Shown: one piece after another, positions 19,848-33,573 of the stretch
How the letters are laid out: each line of letters starts with the position of its first letter
Position numbering within the stretch: the stretch's first letter is position 1
Source: Pratylenchus scribneri
Lineage: Eukaryota; Nematoda; Chromadorea; Rhabditida; Pratylenchidae
Assembly: GCA_030063045.1 (NCBI GenBank)
Contig: JAQSEB010000173.1
Location: forward strand, 868,001 to 932,000
Direction of reading: 5' to 3'
DNA: 64,000 nt
The notes under the pieces: generated by a model
What the model was told of the DNA's origin: nothing
The model's input: the letters and a program-made list of their open reading frames with translations, nothing else
Databases searched by the model: none
Program-made: the position numbers and the translations under genes

Positions 19848-22800
19848 CATAGAAAATCCTTTTTATATGTAAAATTTAAAAAATGATGAGAAAAATATAG
19901 AATTATCTTAGAATCCATTTAATATATTTTAAAATTATTTTATAATAAATTTTAATTTTAAATGATAAAAAAAAATATATAAAAAATATTTAATGTTCTT
20001 TTTTTGAATAATTTTTTTTTTTGAATATATTGATTTGAATTTAATAAAATATTATGCATATTTATATACATAAAAAAATAATTTAAATAAAATCTAATAT
20101 ATATCGAAATAATTTAAATTTATCGTATTATTATTTCGAAAAAATTATATTTCAACAAGGCACGGTTCGTGCATTGCTCCATGTTGCCATGCTTGAAGTT
20201 TAGCGCAAGTGAAAAATAATTATAGTATTAATCTAAATTAAATACTAATCTAGTTTAAAATTTCGAAATAAATAATGAAATTAATTTAACTATAACGTCA
20301 TTGTACAAATGACAACGAATACGCTAAAATGCCTAAAAAAAGAAGAAAAAATTAAATGTATAATTTGTTTGAAAAATTTGTTGATTATTTAAGAATTTAA
20401 GAAAAAAAAATAAAGTATTTAATTGGAATTCCAAAATTTTTCTGAATTATTAGTTGGTTTATTTTAAAATGTAAGAAAATAAATCTTTTCCACTAAAAAA
20501 TAAAAATTATAAAAAAATTGTGACATTTAATTTAAAAAAAAATTAATTAAATCTTATATATTTTAAATTTATTTAATAAAATATTTTATATAAAAAGGTA
20601 GTCAAAGATATTTTCATTTCTAATTAATAATAATTTAAAAAAATATTTTTAATTAATAAAAAATAAGAAAATAATGGAAAATATGAGTTCAAGAATAACA
20701 TAACTTGAAAAAAATATATGAAGATATTTTAACTTTGTCAAATTTTTAATAAAAAAATTGAAATGCTTTTATATCTAATTTTTATTAATTCTTGAGAAAC
20801 CAGCCTACTGGAATTCATAATGCCCATAAAAAATTTTTAAAAAAATTTAAATTTTTGAACAAGGTCAATCAATAAACTCGAACGACAAATATTGGAGAAT
20901 ATGATGAACTTCACTAAAATATATATAAATAAAAGATTATAAATTCAAAATTTCTATATAATGAATAATCAAATTAAATATATATATCATTTGCTGCTAA
21001 TACCAAGTATAGTAGTATTATACTGCGAACAAGCATTTGCATGTTCAAAATGCCATCAAAAATTCATTTAAAACACAAAGAAACTCTAAAATCTTTCAAA
21101 ATGGCCGTCTATCAATTGTAATTCTAATTTCGAAGTATTGAAATATGGAGTAGAACAAATAATGTATTCCAAAAGCACAATGAAAAAACAAAAATTTTTT
21201 TCAGAATAATTGTAAAATTATTGGAAAAAAATAAAAAAAATTAAAATATAATAAAAAAGATAAATTTTAAAAAATTTCATATTGTTAAAATAAATTAATT
21301 TACAAAAAAATATTATAATATTATAATAATAAAATCGAGAGAAAAATCAAATTTAATTTTCAATACAGAATATAAAAATTATATAAAATTATTTGGAAAA
21401 ATGATTAATAAAATTTTATATTTCTAAAAATTTCTGAAAATACATTTTTCATAATGTGAAAATTGAATAATGCTCATTGCTCAATAATTATCTTCAAACG
21501 TGATATTATACGAAATAAATAAAAATGAAATAATAAAAAAATAGAAAATGCGACTAATATATTCTAAATGATTAATTTATCCTAATCAATTTTAAATTTA
21601 AATGATCAACTAATTTATTAATAAAAGTTTTTATGAATTAATATTATTTAGCAAGGAAAAATAAATCGGAGAATAATGCAATAGTATTCTTTATTTTTTA
21701 TAAAAAACATTCAATACAATTTTTTGTAAAATTTTTTTACAATTCATTTTGATAAATTTTTGATTAGAAGATAAATGAAAGTGGTGGGAATGATTGGAAG
21801 AGGAAAGGTTTGGGCTAGTTTTATTTTGAAGTTGTCGCAAAATTGTCGTAATTAAAAAATATAGTAGCTGCTATAAATATATCAAAATAGAATTTATAAA
21901 ATAATAAAAATATTGATATTGCCTGTTAATACTTAATATTATCAATGATTTTAGTTAAATTTTATGCTTTGAATATAAATTTAACATTCATTTTACGTTG
22001 TTAAAAATTATTAAATTTGTATAATTATTTGATAAAAACCATCATAAATAGGTAAAGCTAAATTAAAAATGTAGTAACAAAATTAAAGAATATCTGTAAA
22101 CAATAATAATGATTAAATTTAATAAAAATTAAAATCGGTAAATTTTTAATTATTTATAACAAAAAAAATAATTTCGAAATAAATTTATAAATAAACAATT
22201 GTCTTAAACTTTATATATATATTTGGCAATAAATATTTAGAAGATAATTAAACTTATGTTGCGATTGCGATTCATGCGATGTTTGCTATATATATGAAAT
22301 GAAATAATATAATTTTTAATTTATATTCTAATTTAAAAATTATTAATATAATAAAAAAAACTATGTAGATTTCACATATTATTCATTAAAGCAATGAAAA
22401 ATATAATTTAAAAATTATTATTACTTCAAATCAACAATCTTTTATAAAATAAAAATATTCATAGATGATCATATTAAAATAATAATGCTGAAGAAGAATC
22501 CGAAAAATCGGAATATGCATTATCAAAAATTATAACTTATTCTAATTTCTTATCAAAACACGGTTCGCAATTCGACAAAAGGATAAGAATTAAGAAATAC
22601 TTATTTTATTATAAATTAATTAAAACAATAATTGCATATAAAAATTTGAAAATTCAAAAAAATAAATTATTATTTCTTTCTTTTTTTGAAAAATAGTAGT
22701 ATGTATGCTGCAATTGCTTTGGAAATTATATTTTCGACTATAATTATTAAATTTATTTAATTTAATTCATTGTAAATAAAATAGGATAAAATAATTAATT

Positions 22801-24208
22801 ACCAAAATTAAAGTAATAATTTTTAAATAATTAAAAATTTTTTTTCAACATTAAAATTTTAATAAAATTTTTGAAAATAGTATTAAATATCATATAACTA
22901 TGTCAAACAAAAATGTAAAAAGTGAATTAAAATTTGGAAGAAGAAAATAAGAATCAAAATACAATTAATTTCGCCCAAAAATTAGCAATTTGAAAAATTA
23001 AAGGAAATGAATAACAAAGCAACGATTCTAATAAAAAATATTTCAATGCTTTAATTATAAATATATATAAAAATAAAGGATCAAATATTAAATAAATAAT
23101 TAATTTATTATTGGTGACATTCATAAATGCCGTACAAAATCATTGATCCCAGTAACTTCTATGAATTTGTAGGACTCAAAAAAGAATCTATTTGTTTAGG
23201 CATTTCTGGAAAATTTACCAATGAAATATATAATTTTTTATCTATAAAAAAATGGCTGCGCCATTTTAGCATGTAAGAAATTCAGCAATATTTTGAATAT
23301 ATAAAAATTGTGTTACTAATTCTAAACCAGTTTTATACTTTTAAAAAAATTCAAATTAATGTAACATATTTGAAGATCATATCCTCAAAATACAAAAGAA
23401 ATTATAAACTTTAACCTTGCACCAATATAAATATAAATTTAATATTTTATATAATTTAAAAAAAATATAAATATAATATTTATATGAATGTAAATGGCTT
23501 TATTTAATAAAAATTAAAATTAAATTAATAGTAACTCAATATTTCTTCTATCAAAGAATGATTATTTTTAATTACCTTAGATAAAAATAGATTAAGAGTG
23601 ATGATATATCCATTTTTTAATCTTATAATTCAACCGATGAAAAAAATTTAAGACAAATATTATCATTATAACATTAAGAATAAAATTATTCCATCATTTC
23701 TAATTCGGACGATTTCAAACAACATTATGATGAAAAATAATTAATAGAATAATTATTAATTGAATACATATTGTCAGAAATGCAGAGTTAATAAATTAAT
23801 ATCATTTCATTCTTTTTAACATCAAATGTCTGAATGCTGCAAAAAAGCTAAAAATAAATTTGATAATATTTTAAATATATAAAAATAAAAGTCATAATTA
23901 TAAAAAATAAGTGCAATTTAAAAATTTAAATTTGATTGTAAATATTTATATAAAATTTTTTTAGAAAAAATAAGCAAATAAAAGTCAATTATAAAATAAT
24001 AAATGAAATTATAAAAAATAATATGAACAGAATAATTTCAAAAAATGAATTTTATAATTAAAAAAATATAATATGAAATCTAAAATATTTGTAAATAATA
24101 AGAAAAGAAACTTTTATATGAACGATTATAAAAAAATAAAATAAGAACAATAAAAATATCTAAAAATAAAATGTTTCATCTATGATTATCAATCTTAAAT
24201 GTGAGTGA
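19848..24208. other. AT-rich intergenic DNA
   Basis: No supported gene or repeat. A small GC-richer patch at 20157-20215 (around GGCACGGTTCGTGCATTGC) has no recognisable structure beyond a weak GCACGGTTCGTGC hairpin. Confidence 0.6.
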
Positions 24209-24480
24209 GATGTGAATGAAAGTGATGAGAAGGTTGAATATTTTGATGTTTTTGAAAAAATGAAGGAATGGCATGTCAAGGTGAAAGAAAAGTTTTGTTG
24301 GAATTGGGCGGGAATAAAAAATTCAGAATATTATTGAATATGGCCAGATCATCATCAACATCGATGCATGGTTGGGGTAAAAAACATCCTATAAAATTCG
24401 TAAGAAGAATTGAAAAAATTGTCGGGAGTAAAAAATGGATGAGAGTAAATTTTATATTTCGGATCATACAAAATTTTTGA
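24209..24480 (+). other. coding-like island, possible exon relic
   Basis: Two overlapping plus-strand frames are open. One is a 42-codon frame at 24209-24337, rich in charged residues and containing VEYFDVFEKMKEWHVKVKEK. The other is a 70-codon ATG frame at 24268-24480. The minus strand is also open (24276-24527). The better base composition and charged helix-like peptide of the first frame suggest former coding sequence, but no family is recognised and the true frame cannot be decided. Confidence 0.2.
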
Positions 24481-27400
24481 TGTATATCGAAAAATATTTT
24501 GAGTTTATCAAAAAAGAAATGAAACATTGAAAAAAATATATTTTAAATAACCTATTTATAAAATAAATTTTAAAATATAATTTAATGCAAATTATGATTT
24601 AATTTTATTAAATAAAATGCGATTATATATAATATTGTAAAGATTTTCCTAAACAATCAGAAATGATAAAATTAATAAATAATTTAAATAATTCATTAAT
24701 AAGAAGTAAAATTTTCCCCACAATAAGATTTTGAGAATCAAAAAAACTTTAACGAAATTGATTAAATAATAAAAATACAAATTGACAAAAATTTATCATA
24801 TATATTACTGGAAAAAATCCTTCGATAAATATTATAGATTAATAAATATAAATTTTTATTATACCATTTAAATAAATTTTTAATAATATTATGATCTAAA
24901 TAAAAATTATTACCCTTTTTAAATAATAAGAAAAATTATGAAATTATTTTCCTATTCAATTCCTTTCATTTGGGCCACACGTAAATGGCTGTGGACCATT
25001 CTAACGGAAAAATTGACATAATGGAAAAATTTTTCTCATAAAAATTAAAATTTAATCATATTTGAAAATTTATAAAAAAATCATATTGTGTTGAAAAAAA
25101 TTAGAAGCAATTAATTATTTTAAAATAAAATGAAATAAATAAAAAGAAAGTGGTGAAGTTAAAAATAATATAAAATTATTATTAAATATAAAAGACAAAT
25201 AAATTCTTTTGATTTAATTTTTTATTAAAATTAAATTAAAAATTAATTGAGAAAATTTTTTATAAAGTTATAAATTGTTTTCAATAAGCTAAAAAATAAT
25301 TTATTGAATTCTAATTTATAAGAATAAATAAACGAATAATACTCTTCTTTTTTCCAAACATAATATGTGATCAATTTTTTATAATAATAATAATATAATT
25401 TAACAAATTGTTGGAATCATCCATGATCCGCTTCTAGTTCCTTATTTCGAGTAGTTGTGGCAAACTGTTACTATCTCGTACTTAATGGAATTATGCATTA
25501 TACTCTCAAAATGAAGAAAATTAATATATTATAAATGAAAATAATTAAATGATTGAATGATTAAATTAAGAATTTTTTAAAATTTATTTGCATTTATTAA
25601 TTGATGAATTGATAAAATGCTATTCTTAAAAAGTTGAAATTTTTAATGTTCTGTATAATAAAATGAGTTAGAAGGAATCAATAAAAAAAAAGAACTTGTA
25701 AAATTTTTGCTATTTTCTAATTAATTTAAATTCAAAAAATTATTCAGATAATGAAATTAGTAAAAATTTAAAAAAAAAAAAAGAATTTTAATTGGAAATA
25801 AATTGAAATAATTAATAAACAATTTATTCAGTAAAAATTTTTCCACCACAAATTTATTATAAAATATGAATTTTATTATCACAATCCCAATTACGTTGAA
25901 AAAAATTTATATTATCATGAAAAATTTTTTTAAATTAAATTTATAACATATTGCAAAATTATTTATATAAAATAAGGTAATAAGAAAAATGTATAATAAT
26001 AAAGCAGATGAAATTACAATTAAATTCATTGACACATTTATAAATTTTTTCTCATAAATTTAAAATTAGCACGGCTATTTTGCATAATATAAACAAATAA
26101 AATAAAATTTAATATTCATTCAATTGACCAGAAAAAAGGTGAAAATTTAAAAATAAATGTTTGAAGTAGATAAAATGTTTTTTAAAATTAATTATTATTT
26201 ATTAATACCTATTCTATATGAAAAAATTTGAAATTTAAGAATTTAATACAACAAAAAATATGATCTAATATTCATATCAGCTTTTCTTTTTAATTGATTT
26301 AAAATTTTTTAATTTCGAAGAATGAAAAAAAAATGAAAAATGAAAAAATTTTATTATTGATTTCAGCATTCCTTCGAATGCGAAATTTCTGTTAGAAACG
26401 ACCAAAAATTGAAATGAAGAAAGTGAGAATGCAAAGCAATAGAATGAGTTAAATAATAAATTAAATACATAATAATAATAAAATACAATTTTTATTAATT
26501 AATTAAAATAAATTCAGAAATTAATTAGAAAATTTTAAGAAAATAAAATTGACATAGAAAAATAATACAATATTATATGGGAAAAATATTTATTAATCCA
26601 CCGACCATTTTGTGACCAAACGAATAAAAATATAGGAAAGAAATATGTGGATCAACTCATATCGTGATTAACGGCCCATACAGCCAATTTATCCTATTCA
26701 TCAATTAAATGGCCATAAATCAATGATGAAATTCCATATATTCATATTTATTGTTCAATAATTATATAAAAAAAAATAATTATGAAAAATAAAAATGAAT
26801 TTTTTTTTATTTATAAAGCAGCTTATAATTTGAAGCATTTCTAAATAGAAAACAATATAATAAAATTCAAATCTTGAAAAATTCCCCAAATAAATTATAT
26901 TTTTTAAATAATTTTATTAATATGGTGTGTGCAAAAAAAGAAAAATATTTAAATGCATATTTAAAATATGTTAAAAAAATAATTTCGAAAATACCATTAA
27001 AATATTATTCAAAATAAAGTAATTATCTCATATAAAATAAAATTTATAAGATAAAAAAAAGAAAATATTTTATATTAATACAAATATCAATATTAAAAAA
27101 TATAAATAAATTATAAATTACTAAACAATTTTTGTTGCTAATGCTATGCAAAAAAATAATGGATGAGGATGGCATAAATATATGCTTAAAGGAAGTAAAA
27201 ATAATTGGAAAAAAAACTCAAATTGAAAATCAAATAATAGCAAGATTTAACATTATAGGGAGATTTCTTCATTCTTTATGCATCGTCGAGAGTTTAAAGA
27301 ATATCTATGAACCTGATTAAAGCAAAAATATATATTGACCAGCGGAAATATTAAAAAAACCAGCAAGATGAGAGTTGTGAAAATTGAAAATGAAAATGGC

Positions 27401-29539
27401 CATGGTCGTTTGCTTCTTATAATGGAAAGAAACAAAAATGAAAATTATTTGTAAACTAAAATAAATAAATTTTAATATTTTTTAAAATAAAAATTAAATA
27501 TCGTCTGAAAACATACTTAATTATGTAATAAATTAAAAAATTTTATAGATATTACAAAAAATATCAATATGCTTATGCAATGCACAAATTTTTTAAATTT
27601 TTCCATAGAAATGTTCCAAATTACTCGGATTAAAAAAAATATTTAATTGAATTATAAGAAATAGATTTAAATTAATTTAAATTTACAAAAAAATTGATTT
27701 CAATGATAGAGAATAAATTTTATTAAATAATTTTTAAATTAATATTGTTCTAGTTCTAGAATATGAATCATATTTTGGGGAAATTAGGGAATGAAATGTA
27801 TGGAAAATTGAATTGAAAAGTCTTAATTTTTTGTTCAAAACACATATTCAGGAGTAAAATTAACAATAAATTAATTTAAAAATATTTATTGATATATTAT
27901 TAAACAAATGATATTTTAAAATAAAAATTTCCTATGAAATGTTATAAAAAGTTTATTAAAAGATAAAATAAATAGTTTTACTAATATTGAGAGAAAAAAT
28001 AGAGAGAAAATTTTATAAAATTAAAACATATAATAATAGAATTTTAAAAAAAAATTTATTCATTTTATTCAAAATGATATAATATTCAATACAACAGATT
28101 TTAATAATAACAAAATTATTAAAATAAATTGAGATTTATCATAATGGGGATAATTTTTCAAATGAATATTCACAAAAGTCTGGCACAAAATAGGAAATAA
28201 TTCTTAGAATGGTGACTTAAATTGAAACAGAAAAAGGTCGGATATAGAAGGAACATATGTGATGAAGTGTGAAATCAAGCTTTCGCATAAACACAGATAA
28301 TTATTACAAGTTAAAATAATTTATATATAATATTTATTAATTTAAGTACTTGAATATTATTAATATTTGAATTCTCTTTATAGAAATAATAAATAATAAA
28401 ATAAATTAATATTTTATTAATATTGAGCACATCTAGTTAATGTATTCATTCATTTCTTAATTTTAAATTTTTCATTATATTTTATAATTCGCCCTGGGAA
28501 TTTCCAAGTCATTCAGCCGCAAATTTTCATCCGAAATAAATAACGGCGCTTACGCTGAATTTGGGTATGGCTATTATAAAAATTTATTTTCTATTTCAAA
28601 AGTAAATTACTTATTAAATAATTGTAAAATGAATTCCATATTTTTTAAAATTATATGTAATAAAAGCGATTTAGTATATTCAAATAATATTCTATTATAA
28701 AAAATCAATAATTTTTTTAATACAAATTTTAAAAAAATAATAGCATTTTTAATGTGTACAATTTTTAATCTATTCATAAAATGAAAATACTAATTTAAAT
28801 TATGAAATTATATAAAAATTAAAGATAAAATATATAATTAAAAATTTGAAAAATTATTATCGAAATTAAAATTAAATAGAAAAAATTTAAAATTATGACT
28901 CGAGACATTTTAGATTTTTTAAAACATCTATAGAAGTAGTTAATTAGAAAATTGCCATTATAAAAAGTACAAAGAAATTTTACTTAAATAAATGTTGATT
29001 TAGAAGGACAAAACATGTAATAAAAAGATCCAGAATTTATAAATATATAAATAAAAATTTGTAAAATTAATTTACAACAAAGTATTGAGGAAAATATAAA
29101 AATAAAATTTTTAAATAACTAAAAATTAATCAAAAAAATGTTCTCAATTTGCATTAGCAAGCATTGGATTAAAGAATAAATATTATATTTTTTTTATTTT
29201 ATTGAGATTTTTTATAAATTTTGATATTTTAAATTTATTTCCTTGTTATCGTTAGAAAATCTTAGACATTCAATGAAATCTTATTAAAAATTTTCTTATA
29301 AGATCTAATAGTATATAATATTTTAAATTTAATTTTAAATTTAAAAAAGTATTATGAGTTATGACCTTAACAAAGACCGAATTTAAATCAGTTCGGTGAA
29401 TCAGATTGGAAATTATTAAATAATTTTTAATTTAAAATATAAATAAAAAAACCTATAACAGATTAATTTTTATGGCTATTAAAAATAAAAAATATAATTA
29501 AAAATTATAAAAAAAATCTAATTTATAAAAAAAATTAAA
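24481..29539. other. AT-rich intergenic DNA
   Basis: No supported gene apart from dispersed repeat A copy 2 at 24838. The frame 27132-27320 (62 codons, plus) overlaps 27253-27435 (minus); neither is convincing. Small GC patches at 25425-25500, 26595-26730 and 28488-28570 have no recognisable feature. Confidence 0.55.
24838..25092. repeat. dispersed repeat A, copy 2
   Basis: Direct-orientation partner of 14576-14835. The central ~150 bp is nearly identical, and the ends fade into AT-rich sequence. Members of a dispersed family of unknown type. Confidence 0.8.
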
Positions 29540-29680
29540 GCGATTTATTTTGCAAGGTCATGGACAAGTGTACCATTAATTTTTCTTGCATACTTCGCAA
29601 ATCCCGACAAAGTATATGGCAATCCTCTCGCTGATATTCCCACTCGGAAATTGGCCTTTTTTCCCTTCCATAATTTTTAA
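29540..29680 (+). CDS. possible exon, unknown
   Basis: A 46-codon open frame in a GC-richer patch, preceded by an AG that could be an acceptor. The peptide includes YFARSWTSVPLIFLAYFANP and then KVYGNPLADIPTRKLAF, with balanced composition unlike chance frames here. It has no ATG near its start and ends at TAA 29678-29680. No family recognised. Confidence 0.25.
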   Translation, partial: AIYFARSWTSVPLIFLAYFANPDKVYGNPLADIPTRKLAFFPFHNF

Positions 29681-32600
29681 TTAAAATAATTTAAAATCTA
29701 TTCAATATACAAATAATTATTTAAATTAAGAAAAATTTATTTCAATACGAATTTGGAAAGTGTACTGTAATTCATTAAATAAAAATTATAAAATAATTTA
29801 ATAAAAATATTAAGGAAAATTTTTTAAAGAACATTTACATTTCTATGTAAACTAAAGCCATTTTAATTAATGTGTATTTATTTTTGTTTTATGAAATTCC
29901 AAAATAAAAATATAATAAATTTTGGTAAACAAATTTGACGTTCAATATTAAAGAGAAATTGACTATAAAATCATTCGGACAATTTAAAAGAACATTGAAG
30001 CCTTGTCTGAAATAATTGTAATAAATAATTTATTAAAATGATAAAATTATAAAATCAAATCTTTAAAAGTTTAAAATGTAAAAGAATTTTTAATTAAAAT
30101 AAAGGTTCATTAAATTTACTCTCCTTTTCTATAAGAAAAGCTGCCACTTTGAGAATCAGCCAGCTAATTTTACAAAATATTTATTTGTAGTTATCAGAAA
30201 TTATGTTAAGATTTTATGAAATAAATAAAAAAAATCATAAAATTTTAAATCACAATCAAAAGAATTTAATAACTCTTTTAATGATTCATATATCAAATGT
30301 AATTCAACCAAAATTTACATAAGTTTTATTGGCAACAAATTAAAAAATATGGCAAATTCTCGTCTCTAATAATGATTATTAATTATTGCGTTTAAAATAC
30401 CTATTTTATTAAAATTTGATTCAATTCCTATTTCCCAAATTTGGATTGACTTAAACAAAATATTAATTTTAAAATTTTCTAAAAAATTTTCAGAGAAATT
30501 AAATTCTATTTATGTTTAATAAATTTCTTAAAGATAATGACTTCAAAATTATATAATAATTACTTGCAATTATAAAATTAATTTATATTGAAAATATTTT
30601 TGAAAATAATAATATTCAATAGTTATTTTTCAAAAAAAAAATTAATTAATAAAAAAAATTATAAAATTTAAATTAAATTTGTTAAATAATTAAATTATAT
30701 GATTCAGAATTTTGATTAAAGAAGTGTAATAGAGTTTACAATAAAATTGTATTTTATATAAATCAGTAATAATTTATTAAAATTCTTAAATTATTATTTC
30801 AACTTTCATAGAGTGTTATTTTTGGAAATTCTTTCAAAGCATGATCCTCTGTACACTTGTCCATTTTCGTCAAAAATAAAATAAAATTTTTATTTTTATG
30901 GAATTGTTTTACACCTGTCTTGATAAGAGAAATTAGTCTTATAGAATTATGAAGAAAAAGGAATAAAAAATTAAACATATGAAAATAAAATTTTTTTTTA
31001 ATTTATAGAATTAGCGAGCCATGAAGAAATTTTTATAATAATTTATTAGAATAAAAAAAGTATGAAAAATGAAAAATAAAAAAATAATATTCTTGAAATA
31101 TTTTATATTATATTTACTATAATAAAAAAATTTTTTGAATTTTTTAAATTTATAAAAAAGCACAAAATATTTTAAATAAACAAAAACAAAAATATTTTAT
31201 ATGAATAAAAAAATATATTTACCTAAACAAAATATAAAATGCTCGAAAATAGATTTTCCTTTTTTGATAAATTATTTCATCTTTTAAATTTTCAAATTTA
31301 TAAAAGTGATTTTATTTGAATTGAGTCCGGACGGTTATTAATTTAAAATCAAATATTTATAAGCTCAAATTTTAATGGCACTATAGGCAAAAATTTTATT
31401 CAAATTAGTTTTTTGATAATTTAATTAAATATAATAGACTTAAAATCTAATATAAATTTTGAAATTTGAGATAAAATTTAAAATTAATTATTAAATGGAG
31501 AAAAAAGCAAAAAAAATTTGTTTTTGAAAATAATAAAAAATTGGGTATTGAATAAATATTTATGAATTAAAATTATAGTAAGCCGTTCCGCCCCCGTTTT
31601 GATTTGACTTCCAAATTTTGTTGGAAATGTATATGCTTTATTACTGAATATATTTAAAAACCTAATAAAATAATTTTATAAGAATTACCAAATATTTATA
31701 AAATTTTTGAAAATTTCCTACATAAAATTAACAATGAAGGAAAAAAATCTTAAATTTTAATTTTTATGTATACTTGTAATATTATGATGAAAATTTAGAA
31801 ATTTATTATTAAAATTTTATTGAAAGGACATTTTAATGAAAATGGAATCTAAAATTAAAATAATTAAAAATTAAACAAATCATGAAAATAAATTTACATA
31901 TATATGGCTTAACACGCATAGGATAATTCGTCAATTGGATTGCTGGCACAAAATAAAGCATCCTGGTCGAAACAGAATAAAATTACTTCACTTGAGAAGG
32001 AATATTAAAATTATAGTACAATGAGAGGAACAAATAGAACGCTGAAATATGCATAAAAGTTCAATATTATATTTACCCAATGATATCGAAACTGGTGAAG
32101 ATTATAATAATCTATGATTTCAACAACAATTATAATTATTTAATTAAAGCAAAATTCAAAAAATAAAAATTTAAATAAATATTAACTAAAGAAAAAAATT
32201 CTTAATTTATATTTAAAATGAATTAAAATTCTTCAAAAATTTAGAGAAAATTTTTTTTATTAATTAATCAAATTAAAAATTCTTAAAAATTTATGTAAAT
32301 CTTGGATAAATTGTAATTGAAAATAATGGATCCAAGACAAATATTATTTGGCAAAATACTAGAAAAAATACTAAATTTAAAAAAAAATTCATAATCCGTA
32401 TAATTATCTCTTATTTTAAAGGATTAATTTATGAAAAAAGATATGAAAAATTTTTTAGAACGAATCATGGCGATGTAGATTTTTCTTAAAATTATAGAAT
32501 TAAAAACGAATTGTTTATAAAATAAAGTAATAATATTAAAAAATAATTGATATAAAAATTTTGGGAAATAATATCATTTTATTCGAAAAATATAAAATTC

Positions 32601-32845
32601 TCCTTTAATAAAATCAAATAAATATACCAAAATTCAATAAAAGAATGATTATAATCAATGAAATAAATTAATGAATAATTTTGAAAAAAAAATTAGTGAA
32701 ATTGTAAATTAAAATTTAATCAGATCATATTTTTATATGTTACAGTAATTCTATTAATAACAAATTTCTCAAATGCATTATGGAAATTCACGAAGCTGAC
32801 CAGAAGATAAATCCAAAAAATCGAAAAAAAACCGTGCATCGACCG
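29681..32845. other. AT-rich intergenic DNA
   Basis: No supported gene, RNA or repeat. Small GC patches at 31580-31620 and 31905-31985 have no recognisable structure. Confidence 0.6.
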
Positions 32846-32972
32846 ATGGGGCCCGACATTTGGGGCTCGACAGATTGGGCCCGACATATGGGGCGGATCC
32901 CGACATTTGGGGCCCACCATTTGGGGCCCGACTTTTGGGGCCTCGATATTTAGGGCCCGACATTTGGGGCTC
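32846..32972 (-). repeat. GGCCCC-type satellite array, left arm of inverted pair
   Basis: About nine degenerate copies of a 14-15 bp unit (CCCGACATTTGGGG on the plus strand). Its reverse complement matches the array at 33430-33573. The frames at 32720-32920 and 32778-32978 (minus) run through the repeat and are not genes. Confidence 0.85.
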
Positions 32973-33429
32973 TTGCAAAAAAGAAAAGAATAGTTTAGAT
33001 ATGTATTAAAAAAGGAAATTCAAAATAAAATACACCTAAAATAACATTTATTTATTGTATCATTAGAATTATCAATTTTAATTCATTAATTCAAACAATT
33101 CTTCTCTCTTAATGGTGAATGGCATTCTATGATTGATTTGTCGCTTTTTTTCTATGATCAATTATCAAATTGTTGAATTAAAAAATTGTTGGAATATTTT
33201 TTTTAATATAGTGATTCGACAAAAAGGACATGATATTCTCTCCGATAAAGAGTCAAATTCCAAATGTCACTCTATAAATTAAAAGCCTTCTACAATTGTT
33301 CAAATATTGAAGAATAATTTTTTCTTGGCAATTTTTGACTTTGGAAAAAAGTGGTGCTTGTTGTGATTATTTCCCTTTACTTTGGACACACCATGAATTT
33401 TTAATATTAATTTACATTTTTTTCCTTGA

Positions 33430-33573
33430 GCCCCAAATGTCGGGCCCTAAATGGTGGGCCCCAAATGTCGGGGCCCCAATATTCAGTGCCCCAAATGTCG
33501 GGCCCCAAATTGTGGGCCCCAAATGTCGGGGTCCCTAATGTCGGAACCCCAAATGTTAGCCCCAGGTGTCGGG
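33430..33573 (+). repeat. GGCCCC-type satellite array, right arm of inverted pair
   Basis: About ten copies of a unit close to GGCCCCAAATGTCG, in the opposite orientation to 32846-32972 and about 457 bp away. Together they could be the arms of a ~730-bp fold-back element whose interior (32973-33429) has no recognised gene. The unit resembles the 3.3-kb unit GGCCCCGAAATTTGC. Confidence 0.85.

Noticed and set aside
27132..27320. Plus-strand 62-codon frame
   Set aside because: Composition follows the AT-rich background, the opposite strand is also open in part, and there is no supporting signal.
33335..33538. Plus-strand 67-codon frame ending in satellite repeat
   Set aside because: Its second half is GGCCCC repeat translation; no independent evidence of a gene.
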